64,000 bases of DNA from Herbaspirillum chlorophenolicum (GTDB lineage Bacteria; Pseudomonadota; Gammaproteobacteria; Burkholderiales; Burkholderiaceae_D), in contig NZ_LFLT01000002.1 of the NCBI RefSeq assembly GCF_001189955.1, positions 62,001 through 126,000 of the forward strand. The letters are read 5' to 3'. Position 1 is the first letter of the stretch. Each line of letters begins with the position of its first letter. The notes beneath the pieces are model-generated. The model was not told the DNA's origin, did not search any database, and saw only the letters and a list, made by a program, of their open reading frames with translations. The position numbers and the translations under genes were made by a program. Positions 1 to 8,199 of this stretch are shown one piece after another.

Positions 1-2
1 GC

Positions 3-2429
3 TATGCCGAGGATCCTGCCTATATTCCCAAGGTTGCCGGCGCCGCCAGTACGGTGCGCCGCTTGGGTGACAAGCTCACGTCTTTCCTGTTTCCCTCGGC
101 ACAAGCCGGCGAATTGCCTGCCAACAGGTTCGATGACATTTTTGCGGATATGCCCAAGCCGGCGGCACAAGCACCTGCTGCGGAACCGGCACCAGCACCA
201 ACAGCACCTGGTGCGGCGCCGCGCCAGGCTGCTCCGGCTGGCGCTGATCCCTTTGCCGACATTTTTGCAGATGCGCCTGCAGCGAAGCCTGCCACACCAA
301 CTCCCGCCAAGCAACCCGTGCCGGCGGTAAAGCCCGAGCGCGCAGCCGTACAGCAGGTCGGTGATGCCCTGATGGACATCCCCCGCCAAGTTGGCCTGAC
401 GGCTCGATACGGAATGGAGGGACTTGGGCGGGCCGTGGGCCTCTTCACCGAGCCGTTACGGAGGGTTGTTGTCAATCCCGCGTTGCGCGCGTTGGGCCTG
501 CCTGAGGCCGTTCCTGCCGAGGAATTGGCATCTCGCGGTGCCTCGGGGCTGGGCTTGCCGCAACCGACGAACGCGAATGAGCGAGTGGTGGGTGATATTG
601 CCCGTTCGATGGCGGGTGCCGGCGGTCTGGCTGGCACTAGCAACGCCCTGGCGCGTGGCGCGACCGGCGTAACCAGGACGGTTCTGCAAACATTGGGGAG
701 CAACCCAGGCCAGCAGATTGCATCCGCGGCCGGCGCCGGTGGCGCTGGTGGTTCGGTGCGCGAAGCTGGCGGCGGAGAGGGTGCCCAGGCCATCGCGTCG
801 CTGATTGGCGGTCTTGCTGCGCCGCTGGCCACCCAGCAGGGCACGCGCGCCGTATCCTCGGTTGCAAACCGGTTGAGCCCGCCCAGCACACAAGAGGTCG
901 AGCAGCAGATTAGGCTGGTCATGGACAGGTCGGGGGTGGACTGGGGCGCGGTACCAGAGCGCGTGCGCCAGATGGTGCGGGAGGAAGCCGGTCAGGCGCT
1001 GCGAACCGGTGGCGACTTGAGCGGAGACGCGCTACGCCGGCTGGTGGACTTTGGCCGCGTGCAAGGCGCGACGCCGACGCGCGGCATGTTGACGCTCGAT
1101 CCTGTGCAGATCACACGGGAACGTAACTTGGCGAAAATCGGGGCCAACGCCAGCGACGAAGGGCTGCAAGGGCTAGCGCGCGTCCAGAACAGCAACAATT
1201 CGGCGCTGATTGGCGCGCTGAATAATGCCGGCGCGAACACGGCTGATGATGCCTATGCCGCCGGCCAGCGCGTCATCGATGCCTTGCAGCGGAACGTCGA
1301 CACCCAGCGCGGCAACATCAACAACTTGTATTCGGCGGCGCGCGACAGTGCCGGCCGGAGCTTTCCACTCGATGGTGCCGCCTTTACGCAACGTGCTTCG
1401 CAGGCACTGGATGACGCGCTACTGGGCGGCGCGCTGCCCGCCGACGTGCGCAATCACTTGAATCGCATTGCGCAGGGCGAGGTGCCATTCACGGTGGATT
1501 ATGCGGAGCAGTTGAAAACCCGTATCGGGAACCTGCAGCGCGCCAGCCAAGATGGGCAGACCCGCATGGCGCTCGGCGTGGTACGCCGAGCATTGGACGA
1601 TACGCCCGTCCTTGGCTTGGGCCAACAAACGGGGGCCGCCGGAGCGCGCGCAGTCAATCCTGGTAACCTGCCGGCGATTCCTCGCGTTCCAGACCTTGGC
1701 GAGCAGGCCGTGGAGGCCTTCAATCAGGCCCGCTCGGCAAACCGTTCGTTTATGCAGCAGGTGGAAAATACGCCGGCACTTCAGGCGGTCTACGATGGCA
1801 CGGCCACGCCTGACCAGTTCATGCAGCGGTACCTGATCGGCTCGGCAGCCAAGGCAAGGGACGTGGAGGCGATGCGTACAGCCATTGCCGCCGATCCGGC
1901 CGTAGGCGACACCATCCGGGCGCATATTGCATCCTGGCTCAAGGGCAGGGCGCTGAACGGCGCCGCGGACGAAGTGGGGAATTTCAGTGCATCGAACTAC
2001 AACAAGGCCCTACAGGCTATCGGTGGGCAGAAGCTGGCAGCGTTCTTTTCGCCCGATGAAATTGAGCAATTGAGGGCCATTGGCCGCGTCGGTAGCTATA
2101 TGGCTCATCAGCCCGTCGGCAGCGCCGTCAATAACTCGAACTCTGGCGCGCTGGTGCTGGGCCGCGGCATGGATTTCTTGAATGCCGTTGCCAGCAGGTC
2201 ATTGCCTTTAGGTATCGGCACCACGATTGTCGGAGCAATTCGCGGAGCGTACCAGAATGGGGCGGGGTCGGCTGCATCAGCGGCGGCGCAGCGCGTGCCG
2301 CCAGCGCTCGTACAGCCTACGGCGGTCAATCAGGCTGCCCGTGCATTGCGGTGGACTTCGCCGGTGGCATACAGCGCACTATTTCCCGCTGCGGGAATTC
2401 CACCAAGCCAGGATGATGGACGCCGCTAA
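3..2429 (+). CDS. Prophage virion-type protein (5' end cut by window edge)
   Basis: The reading frame is open to the window edge: codons in frame from base 3 precede a GTG at 54, so the true start lies outside. At least 808 residues are visible. The N-terminal part is Ala/Pro-rich and holds two similar short motifs, FDDIFADMP and FADIFADAP, which look like a duplicated linker. A long Ala/Gly-rich and helical body follows, with no catalytic motif I recognise. Size, composition and position just before holin, endolysin and spanin genes fit an internal virion or DNA-ejection protein of a podovirus-like phage. That role is inferred from context. The family is not identified. Confidence 0.6.
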   Translation, partial: YAEDPAYIPKVAGAASTVRRLGDKLTSFLFPSAQAGELPANRFDDIFADMPKPAAQAPAAEPAPAPTAPGAAPRQAAPAGADPFADIFADAPAAKPATPTPAKQPVPAVKPERAAVQQVGDALMDIPRQVGLTARYGMEGLGRAVGLFTEPLRRVVVNPALRALGLPEAVPAEELASRGASGLGLPQPTNANERVVGDIARSMAGAGGLAGTSNALARGATGVTRTVLQTLGSNPGQQIASAAGAGGAGGSVREAGGGEGAQAIASLIGGLAAPLATQQGTRAVSSVANRLSPPSTQEVEQQIRLVMDRSGVDWGAVPERVRQMVREEAGQALRTGGDLSGDALRRLVDFGRVQGATPTRGMLTLDPVQITRERNLAKIGANASDEGLQGLARVQNSNNSALIGALNNAGANTADDAYAAGQRVIDALQRNVDTQRGNINNLYSAARDSAGRSFPLDGAAFTQRASQALDDALLGGALPADVRNHLNRIAQGEVPFTVDYAEQLKTRIGNLQRASQDGQTRMALGVVRRALDDTPVLGLGQQTGAAGARAVNPGNLPAIPRVPDLGEQAVEAFNQARSANRSFMQQVENTPALQAVYDGTATPDQFMQRYLIGSAAKARDVEAMRTAIAADPAVGDTIRAHIASWLKGRALNGAADEVGNFSASNYNKALQAIGGQKLAAFFSPDEIEQLRAIGRVGSYMAHQPVGSAVNNSNSGALVLGRGMDFLNAVASRSLPLGIGTTIVGAIRGAYQNGAGSAASAAAQRVPPALVQPTAVNQAARALRWTSPVAYSALFPAAGIPPSQDDGRR

Positions 2430-2577
2430 ATAGCCCAGAAAAATGGGATTCATGCCGAAGAGGGTGCCACTGTTTTCCATGTTCTTTTGATGTGGTTTAG
2501 AAAAATCCTCCTGCGCCGGAGCAGGAAGCCATAGTGACGCAAATTATGGACTTCAATGCTGCCGGGAGGTGATAAAA

Positions 2578-2829
2578 ATGAAATTCCGCATCGGACTGGC
2601 CGAGGGCTGGCAAGAGCTGCACCGCAAGAGCAGCGTGCGCTTCTCGGCGGCCGTGGCCTTGCTGGCGTCGGTCGGGCCGCAGATTGCCCAGGCATGGGGG
2701 ATGGTGCCGGATGACCTGAAGGGCTACCTGCCCACCAGCGTCAAGCAGACCATCGGTTACCTGGTGCTGGCCTGCGCCTTTTTGGCGTTGCGCTATACCA
2801 GGATCGAGCGGAAGGGGCCGACGCCATGA
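2578..2829 (+). CDS. Putative phage holin
   Basis: This is a small protein of 83 residues with two hydrophobic stretches (about residues 20-40 and 58-72) joined by a short polar loop and ending in a basic tail. That is the usual topology of a class II holin, which permeabilises the inner membrane for the endolysin. An ATG at 2578 is preferred to the GTG at 2569 because GGGAGGTGA lies at the right distance upstream of it. The stop overlaps the next start (ATGA), so translation is probably coupled to the endolysin. The call rests on topology and position, since holins share little sequence. Confidence 0.6.
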   Translation: MKFRIGLAEGWQELHRKSSVRFSAAVALLASVGPQIAQAWGMVPDDLKGYLPTSVKQTIGYLVLACAFLALRYTRIERKGPTP

Positions 2830-3272
2830 ACCTGACTGACCACTTCAGCCTGGCCGAGCTCACCGCCAGCGAGACGGCCGCGCGCCGTGGTATCGACAAC
2901 ACGCCCTCGGCAGCCATCATCAAGAACCTGACGCGTATCGCTCAACTTCTGGAGCGTGTGCGCGTGCTGCTGGGGAGCAAGCCGATCCTGGTGTCTTCCG
3001 GCTATCGTGCACCGGCACTGAATGAAGCGGTCGGCGGTTCCAAGACTAGCGCCCACATGCAGGGCCTGGCCGCCGATTTCATTTGCCCCGGTTTCGGCAC
3101 ACCGCTGGCTATCTGCAAGCGCCTGGATTCACTGGGCCTGGAGTTCGATCAATTGATCCAGGAAGGCACATGGGTACATATCGGCCTGGCCGCCGAAGGT
3201 CAGAAGCCGCGGCGCCAAGTTCTGACCGCCAAATTCAGCGCAGGCGGCACAACCTATGGGAGCGGACTGTGA
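2826..3272 (+). CDS. Phage endolysin, peptidase M15A-like (D-Ala-D-Ala carboxypeptidase type)
   Basis: The 148-residue protein begins NLTDHFSLAELTAS, typical of the M15_3/VanY-like family. It carries the zinc-site pattern SAHMQGLAADF (His and Asp ligands) near residue 77 and WVHIGL (third His ligand) near residue 116. The predicted role is cleavage of peptidoglycan peptide cross-links during lysis. There is no signal peptide, so export would depend on the holin encoded just upstream, with which it overlaps by four bases. The next gene overlaps it in the same GTGA style. Length is normal for phage M15 endolysins. Confidence 0.85.
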   Translation: MNLTDHFSLAELTASETAARRGIDNTPSAAIIKNLTRIAQLLERVRVLLGSKPILVSSGYRAPALNEAVGGSKTSAHMQGLAADFICPGFGTPLAICKRLDSLGLEFDQLIQEGTWVHIGLAAEGQKPRRQVLTAKFSAGGTTYGSGL

Positions 3273-3538
3273 TCGACATCATCCTCAAGGCGTGGCCCTA
3301 TCTGCTGGCCGCCATCGGCGCCATCGCGGCCCTTTTCTTCAAGCAGGGCGCCGACAAGACCAAAGCCCAGGCTGCGCAAGAAGTTGCTGAAATTAAACAA
3401 AAAGTTGCAGAACAAAACGCCGCTGCCGCCCTATCGGGTGCCAATGCGGCAAAGGAGCGTACCGATGTGGAAAATACTATTGCCGGCCACCCTGGTGAGT
3501 CTGGTCAGCGGCTGCGCGACGAATGGTCCCGCGATTAA
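3269..3538 (+). CDS. Rz-like inner-membrane spanin (i-spanin)
   Basis: A GTG at 3269 with GGGAG seven bases upstream overlaps the endolysin stop (GTGA) and opens an 89-residue frame. It has one N-terminal membrane segment (about residues 8-25) followed by a charged, heptad-like helix rich in Lys, Gln, Glu and Ala. This is the i-spanin plan: an inner-membrane anchor with a periplasmic coiled coil that pairs with an outer-membrane lipoprotein. The second half overlaps the Rz1-like gene in another frame, as in classical Rz/Rz1 pairs. An in-frame codon upstream would give a longer product with no membrane start, so the GTG is preferred. Confidence 0.7.
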   Translation: MIDIILKAWPYLLAAIGAIAALFFKQGADKTKAQAAQEVAEIKQKVAEQNAAAALSGANAAKERTDVENTIAGHPGESGQRLRDEWSRD

Positions 3539-3698
3539 TCCGGCGCCGGTGATCGTGGACAACAGCTGCGCCTGGGCCAAACCGATCTACATCAGCAAGC
3601 AGGACAAGCTGACGGATGGGACGGCTGACCAGATCCTGGCGCACAATCTTGCCGGCGCTGGTCGGTGCGGATGGAAGCCGACCAGCCAGAAGAAATAG
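3465..3698 (+). CDS. Rz1-like outer-membrane lipoprotein spanin (o-spanin)
   Basis: The ATG at 3465 lies inside the i-spanin gene in the +1 frame, with AAGGAG seven bases upstream. The 77-residue product starts MWKILLPATLVSLVSGC, a lipoprotein signal peptide with the lipobox LVSGC. A mature part containing the Pro-rich segment NGPAINPAPV follows. Rz1 proteins are small Pro-containing outer-membrane lipoproteins that join the i-spanin to fuse inner and outer membranes at lysis. The mature part also contains Cys residues in contexts like NSCAW and GRCGW, a feature of several Rz1-like proteins. It is the last gene of the lysis cassette and of the prophage. Confidence 0.7.
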   Translation: MWKILLPATLVSLVSGCATNGPAINPAPVIVDNSCAWAKPIYISKQDKLTDGTADQILAHNLAGAGRCGWKPTSQKK

Positions 3699-3865
3699 CG
3701 CGTTGTATTGTTGCAACTTGCGCAACCCATTCCGACGCGTATAATCCGCCGCTTGCTTGTGGGGGAAATATTGCCCAACTGGGCGCAAACAGGGCCGTTT
3801 GCGCACTTGATGCAAAAGCAACAAATGCAGAGCCATGCGGCTTTGAGGGCTGCGCAGGATTCGCT

Positions 3866-3931
<66 letters not shown>

Positions 3932-3953
3932 TTAGCTTGTAGGTAAAAGTAAG

Positions 3954-3981
3954 GCCCTGACATTCTCAGGGCTTTATTTTT
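3954..3981 (+). terminator. Intrinsic terminator after the tRNA-Ser fragment
   Basis: GCCCTGA and TCAGGGC form a perfect 7-bp stem with a 5-base loop, followed by a T-rich tract. It is probably the original terminator of the chromosomal tRNA-Ser gene, now cut off from its promoter by the prophage. Confidence 0.8.
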
Positions 3982-4234
3982 ATGTGCGCGTGCGCTTCTG
4001 TTGCCGTCGGCGTGATGGCAATCAAATACACATCGGTATCGCTGCTCTCAAGGGGAGGGACTGCGATGCCGGCTGTCAGAATCATCTCCAGTCCGGAGAC
4101 GTCTCAAATCGGGTTTCATGCATCGGAACCCGTCCATGATTTATTTTCATCCCCGCTCACGATCTTCTATTTGTTGCTTGATCGGCCTTGTTGTATTCCT
4201 GAAAAATCGCAAGCCTTTGAAGCGGGCCAAAGAA

Positions 4235-5962
4235 ATGTCCTTGAATCGACTGTTCCGGCTAATTTCCATCGCATTGCTGATGTTGTTTTTGGCGTTGGCG
4301 GTGTCGCTGGTATGGATTGAGTGGAACATATACCAGAGCAGCACCAATACCGTTCCGGCCTTGAAGCGATTCCGCCTGGGCCTGGTCGCGATGGAGCAGG
4401 TGTCGGCCGAACGTGGGCCGGCCAACGCCTTCATGGGTGCACGGGATGATGAGCGCGCGGTCCTTTATCAGCGCTTGCAGGCGGCGCGGGCAGCCAGCGA
4501 TGCCGCACTGGCCGATCTGCGTGCCGCCTTGGAAAAGGATTCGGTGCAGCGTAATTCCGGCATTCTCGAAAAGGTCAGGATCGTGCAGCAGACCTTGGGT
4601 CCCGCCCGCGCGGCAGTCGATCATGTCGGCCAGCAGGCGCAGGGCCAGCGTAGCCATCTCTATATCGTTTCCGCGGTCAATGGCATGATGGATGTGATTC
4701 CGATGCTGGTGCGGATAACGGGGGAATTGGTCGGCACTGTCGACCTGGCCGATCCGGATTTGCGCGACGGCCTGGCCGGGGTGCGCGCGACAGCCAGCCT
4801 GCGCGAATATGCCGGGCAGGTGGGATCTCGCTTTACCGCTCCGCTGATCACCCATAACACGCTCAACCCGGATGAAGTCATCGAGATCGGCCGGCTTTAT
4901 GGGCGGATCGAGTTGCTGCGTTCGCTGCTGGGGGCGCAGCTTGCTGCGTATTCGTCGCAGCCGCAATTTGCGCAGGGACTGGCCAATCTGGACAAGCAAT
5001 ATTTCGACAACGGTTTCCAGTTCATCGACTACTTGCTGCAGGTAGGCCTGAAGTCCGGCGATTACGGTATTACGCCGGCCGAACTGGCGGCGCGTTATGT
5101 GCCGCAGATGAAGGCCATCCTCGATTTGCGCGACATTATTCTTGATGACTTGATGGCCCGGGCCGAGCGCCGCAACTTGCAGGCGCGTAATTTTCTGGTC
5201 CTGGTGATCGGGTTGACCATAGTTGCCTGCCTGTTCTTCCAATTATTGATGTACATGATCCGCAAGCGCGTAGTCAGTCCGCTGGTCACTGCGACCGATT
5301 TGGTGGTGGGATTGGCCGACGGCAAGCTGGGACAGGAGATTCCCGCGGCCAGGTACGACGACGAGATCGGCGGCATGATGCGGGCGTTGCGCGTGCTGAA
5401 AGAACGGATCCTTGAGCGCAATAGCCTGGCGCGCGAACGCGAGGCGCTGATCAGCCAATTGCAGACATCTTCCAATACCGATTTCCTGACCGGCTTGTTG
5501 AACCGGCGCGCTTTTTTCTCTTATGGCGAGCAGCAGATGGGCGTGGCACAGCGCTATCGGCGCAACCTGTCCGTGGTGCTGTTCGATATCGACCATTTCA
5601 AGCGCATCAACGACAGCCATGGGCATTTGTCTGGTGACGCTGTCTTGCGCGGCGTCGCGCAAATCGCAGCGCAATTGCTGCGCAAGGTGGATGTGCTGGC
5701 GCGTTATGGCGGAGAAGAGTTCATTGTGCTGTTGCAGGAGACGGATATCGGCAAGGCTGAAGCGGTGGCGCAGAAGTTGCGCGTGGCGCTGGAGCAAAAG
5801 GAGTTCGATGTCGATGGCGGCCAGCGCATCAAGATCAGCGCCAGTTTCGGTGTGGCGGCGTTGAGCGAGGGGCATAGCCTGGAGCAACTGATCAAGCTGG
5901 CCGATACCGCGCTGTATGTGGCTAAAGAACGCGGCCGCAACCGCGTAGAAGTCAGCGTTTGA
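4235..5962 (+). CDS. Membrane-bound diguanylate cyclase with periplasmic sensor and HAMP domain
   Basis: The product makes cyclic di-GMP from two GTP. From the ATG at 4235 (575 residues) the order is: TM helix (about 10-30), a mostly helical periplasmic domain (about 35-320), a second TM helix near 330-350, a HAMP linker, and a C-terminal GGDEF domain. The active-site motif is GGEEF at about residues 492-496. RKVD lies five residues upstream, matching the RxxD inhibitory site, so product inhibition is likely. The periplasmic domain has an ERGPANAFMG stretch reminiscent of nitrate/nitrite-sensing (NIT) domains, but the ligand is unknown. A start at 4118 is possible but adds an unlikely basic, Cys-containing extension. 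Confidence 0.9.
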   Translation: MSLNRLFRLISIALLMLFLALAVSLVWIEWNIYQSSTNTVPALKRFRLGLVAMEQVSAERGPANAFMGARDDERAVLYQRLQAARAASDAALADLRAALEKDSVQRNSGILEKVRIVQQTLGPARAAVDHVGQQAQGQRSHLYIVSAVNGMMDVIPMLVRITGELVGTVDLADPDLRDGLAGVRATASLREYAGQVGSRFTAPLITHNTLNPDEVIEIGRLYGRIELLRSLLGAQLAAYSSQPQFAQGLANLDKQYFDNGFQFIDYLLQVGLKSGDYGITPAELAARYVPQMKAILDLRDIILDDLMARAERRNLQARNFLVLVIGLTIVACLFFQLLMYMIRKRVVSPLVTATDLVVGLADGKLGQEIPAARYDDEIGGMMRALRVLKERILERNSLAREREALISQLQTSSNTDFLTGLLNRRAFFSYGEQQMGVAQRYRRNLSVVLFDIDHFKRINDSHGHLSGDAVLRGVAQIAAQLLRKVDVLARYGGEEFIVLLQETDIGKAEAVAQKLRVALEQKEFDVDGGQRIKISASFGVAALSEGHSLEQLIKLADTALYVAKERGRNRVEVSV

Positions 5963-6026
5963 TGGTGGGCCGGGGCGCCGGCAGTTGGATGCGGAAAGTC
6001 CACCGGGCGGAAAAATATTTGATGGG

Positions 6027-6049
6027 CCGGAGTTGACTCCGGTTTTTTT
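6027..6049 (+). terminator. Intrinsic terminator after the diguanylate cyclase
   Basis: CCGGAG, loop TTGA, CTCCGG and seven T residues make a standard terminator. Its right arm is shared with the -35 element of the following promoter. Confidence 0.8.
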
Positions 6050-6061
6050 GCGACATATTAT
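6033..6061 (+). promoter_or_regulatory. Sigma-70 promoter of the PhyH cluster
   Basis: TTGACT (6033-6038) and TATTAT (6056-6061) are separated by exactly 17 bases. The predicted transcription start falls near 6068, inside the palindrome that follows. This is the best match to a housekeeping promoter upstream of the phytanoyl-CoA dioxygenase-like gene. Confidence 0.65.
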
Positions 6062-6075
6062 GTTCGCGCGAACAT
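6060..6075. promoter_or_regulatory. Perfect 16-bp palindrome, probable repressor operator
   Basis: ATGTTCGCGCGAACAT is fully self-complementary with a central CG step, as in LacI-family operators. It begins on the last base of the -10 box and spans the predicted start site, the usual place for a repressor. The LacI-type regulator encoded at 9667-10704 at the other end of the cluster is the obvious candidate to bind it. Confidence 0.6.
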
Positions 6076-6157
6076 TGATTTTGGAAAGCAGGGCGCAAGT
6101 ATTCCCAGGTACCCCGCCGAGGCGGGCAGAACACCATTCCTATCAAAGGAGACAGCC

Positions 6158-7051
6158 ATGATCACGCAAGGGCAGGTTTCGCAATATCAGGACGAAGGTT
6201 GGCTGGTGGTGCCCGACCTTCTCAACGACATCATGCGGCAGCGGATGAAGGATGCGCTGGCGCAGTGGGTGGAGCAATCGCGCAAGGTCAGCGACCATAC
6301 CGATGTATTCGATCTCGAGCGAGGTCACACTGCCGCCGACCCGCGTTTGCGCCGCATCAAGCAGCCGCACAAGAACCATCCGGTGTTTGAGGAATTCATC
6401 CGTTCGAAGGCAGTGCTTGAGGTGCTGGATGCCTTGCTGGGGCCGGCTTTCCGGCTGCAAAACTCCAAGCTCAACCTGAAATCTCCGCGTTTTGGTTCAC
6501 CGGTGGAGTGGCATCAGGATTGGGCTTTCTATCCGGCCACCAACGACGACATCCTGGCAGTGGGCGTGATGCTGGACGATACCTCGCTGGAAAACGGCGC
6601 CATGCTGGTGGTGCCGGGCTCGCACACCGGGCCGACTTACGACCACCATGATGCCGATGGCCGTTTCTGCGGCGCGCTCGATCCCAGCCAGCCGGGTCTG
6701 CACCTGGACCGGGCGGTGCCTATCGTCGGCAAGGCAGGTTCGGTCTCCTTCCACCATGTGCGGGCGATACACGGTTCGGCACAGAACCGGTCGACCATGT
6801 CGCGCAACTTCCTGCTCTATGAGGTGTGCGCGGCCGATGCCTTCCCGCTGATGGGCGTTCCCGATCTCGACGACTTCAACAGCCGGCTGCTGCAGGGCGA
6901 GCCGACCATCGTGCCGCGTTTTCGCGATACGCCGGTGCGCATGCCGTTGCCGCCGGCATTGAACCAGGGGTCGATCTACGAGAACCAGTCGGCCAGCGGC
7001 AAGCGTTTCTTCGAACAGGTGGATGTGCCGCAGCAGGCGGCCAGTACCTGA
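6158..7051 (+). CDS. Phytanoyl-CoA dioxygenase (PhyH) family Fe(II)/2-oxoglutarate oxygenase
   Basis: The 297-residue protein has the facial triad of PhyH enzymes: WHQDW gives His119 and Asp121, and IHGSAQNRS gives distal His205, with Arg211 placed to bind 2-oxoglutarate. The length is usual for bacterial PhyH proteins. It probably hydroxylates a small organic substrate in the cytoplasm. The substrate is not predictable from sequence. AAAGGAG precedes the ATG. It is the first gene after a promoter with a perfect palindrome and is followed on the same strand by a sugar-isomerase-like protein and an organic-acid or metabolite transporter, so the cluster looks like an uptake-and-catabolism unit. 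Confidence 0.85.
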   Translation: MITQGQVSQYQDEGWLVVPDLLNDIMRQRMKDALAQWVEQSRKVSDHTDVFDLERGHTAADPRLRRIKQPHKNHPVFEEFIRSKAVLEVLDALLGPAFRLQNSKLNLKSPRFGSPVEWHQDWAFYPATNDDILAVGVMLDDTSLENGAMLVVPGSHTGPTYDHHDADGRFCGALDPSQPGLHLDRAVPIVGKAGSVSFHHVRAIHGSAQNRSTMSRNFLLYEVCAADAFPLMGVPDLDDFNSRLLQGEPTIVPRFRDTPVRMPLPPALNQGSIYENQSASGKRFFEQVDVPQQAAST

Positions 7052-7165
7052 ACCGGCGTTTCCGTTTCACTTCGGGGCGGCACACCGCCCTGGCACGAAC
7101 CTGGCGCCAGCTCATCCGCATGGGCCGCGCCGGAGGGACGAACATTTTTGCAGAGGCAAGCACCC

Positions 7166-8029
7166 ATGCAAACGTTTCGCGTGTACCAATCGCTATGGGC
7201 AATGGAGCGCCGCCGTCCGGATGGGCAGGAATGGACGCTGGAACAAAAGTTGTCCATGATCCGCGACGCCGGTTTCGACGGCGCCGGCGTGCGCTTTGCC
7301 GATGTCCAATACGCCCGTACCGTCACCGCGTTCCTGCGCGAACATGGCATGAGCTGGCAGGCCCAGTGCTATCCGCGCACGGTCGATGACTTGAAGCCCA
7401 TCATCGAACATGTGCAGGAGCTGGGCGCCGACCACATCAACCTGCAGGCCGACGTACGGCCTTACACGCTGCAGGAATGCATCCCCTACATCGAAGGCTG
7501 GCGCCGGCTTGCCGAGGACGCCGGCATCGCGCTGCATATCGAGACACACCGTGACCGCATGACCACCGACCTGCTGTTCACCCTGCATCTGCTGGACCGT
7601 TTCCCTGACCTGAGGCTGACGGCGGACCTTTCGCACTATGTGGTGGGGCGCGAATTCGCCTGGCCGATTTCCGCGGAAAACCATGCGCTGATGCACCGAA
7701 TCATCGATAACGCCTGGGGCTTCCATGGCCGCGTCGCCAGCCGTGAACAAATCCAGTTGCAACTGGCCTTCAAGCAGCACCGGCAATGGGTGGAATTGTT
7801 CATGGACTGGTGGGAATACGGTTTCAGGAGCTGGATGGCGCGCGCGGGCGACGGTGCGGTACTGACCTTCCTGTGCGAACTCGGCCCGCCCGAATACGCG
7901 ATGACCGGCGCCGATGGCTATGAGTTGTCGGACCGCTGGGAAGAGGCGCAATTGATGATGCGCATGGTGCGCGCGTTATGGGCCCGCTGCATTTCGGAGC
8001 AGGCCATCGCGCCGGCCAGGCGCGCCTGA
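7166..8029 (+). CDS. Sugar phosphate isomerase/epimerase-like TIM-barrel protein
   Basis: The 287-residue protein has features of the AP-endonuclease-2/xylose isomerase-like superfamily: an early LSMIRDAGFDGAGVRF strand-helix unit, DHINLQADV, IALHIETHRDRMTTD with conserved Glu and His, and LTADLSHYVVG, which would supply metal ligands. Such enzymes isomerise or epimerise sugars, inositols or hydroxy-acids. The exact substrate cannot be told. The ATG at 7166 is preferred over an upstream TTG at 7148. It lies 114 bases after the PhyH gene and probably shares its promoter. Its role as the second catabolic step is an inference from position. Confidence 0.75.
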   Translation: MQTFRVYQSLWAMERRRPDGQEWTLEQKLSMIRDAGFDGAGVRFADVQYARTVTAFLREHGMSWQAQCYPRTVDDLKPIIEHVQELGADHINLQADVRPYTLQECIPYIEGWRRLAEDAGIALHIETHRDRMTTDLLFTLHLLDRFPDLRLTADLSHYVVGREFAWPISAENHALMHRIIDNAWGFHGRVASREQIQLQLAFKQHRQWVELFMDWWEYGFRSWMARAGDGAVLTFLCELGPPEYAMTGADGYELSDRWEEAQLMMRMVRALWARCISEQAIAPARRA

Positions 8030-8199
8030 CGCGCCACGGAGCAGAAACGAATTTACTCAGGAAGCAGGCAGGAAGGAGCAACGACGACGGCAGTACATCC
8101 AATCGCAGGAAAGACGAGGCCAGTGCCGGACACATAACAAAACAGCCGGCCGGTGCGCAAAGCACCGCATGCGCCCGTCAACCAACAGGAGAGAGACAC

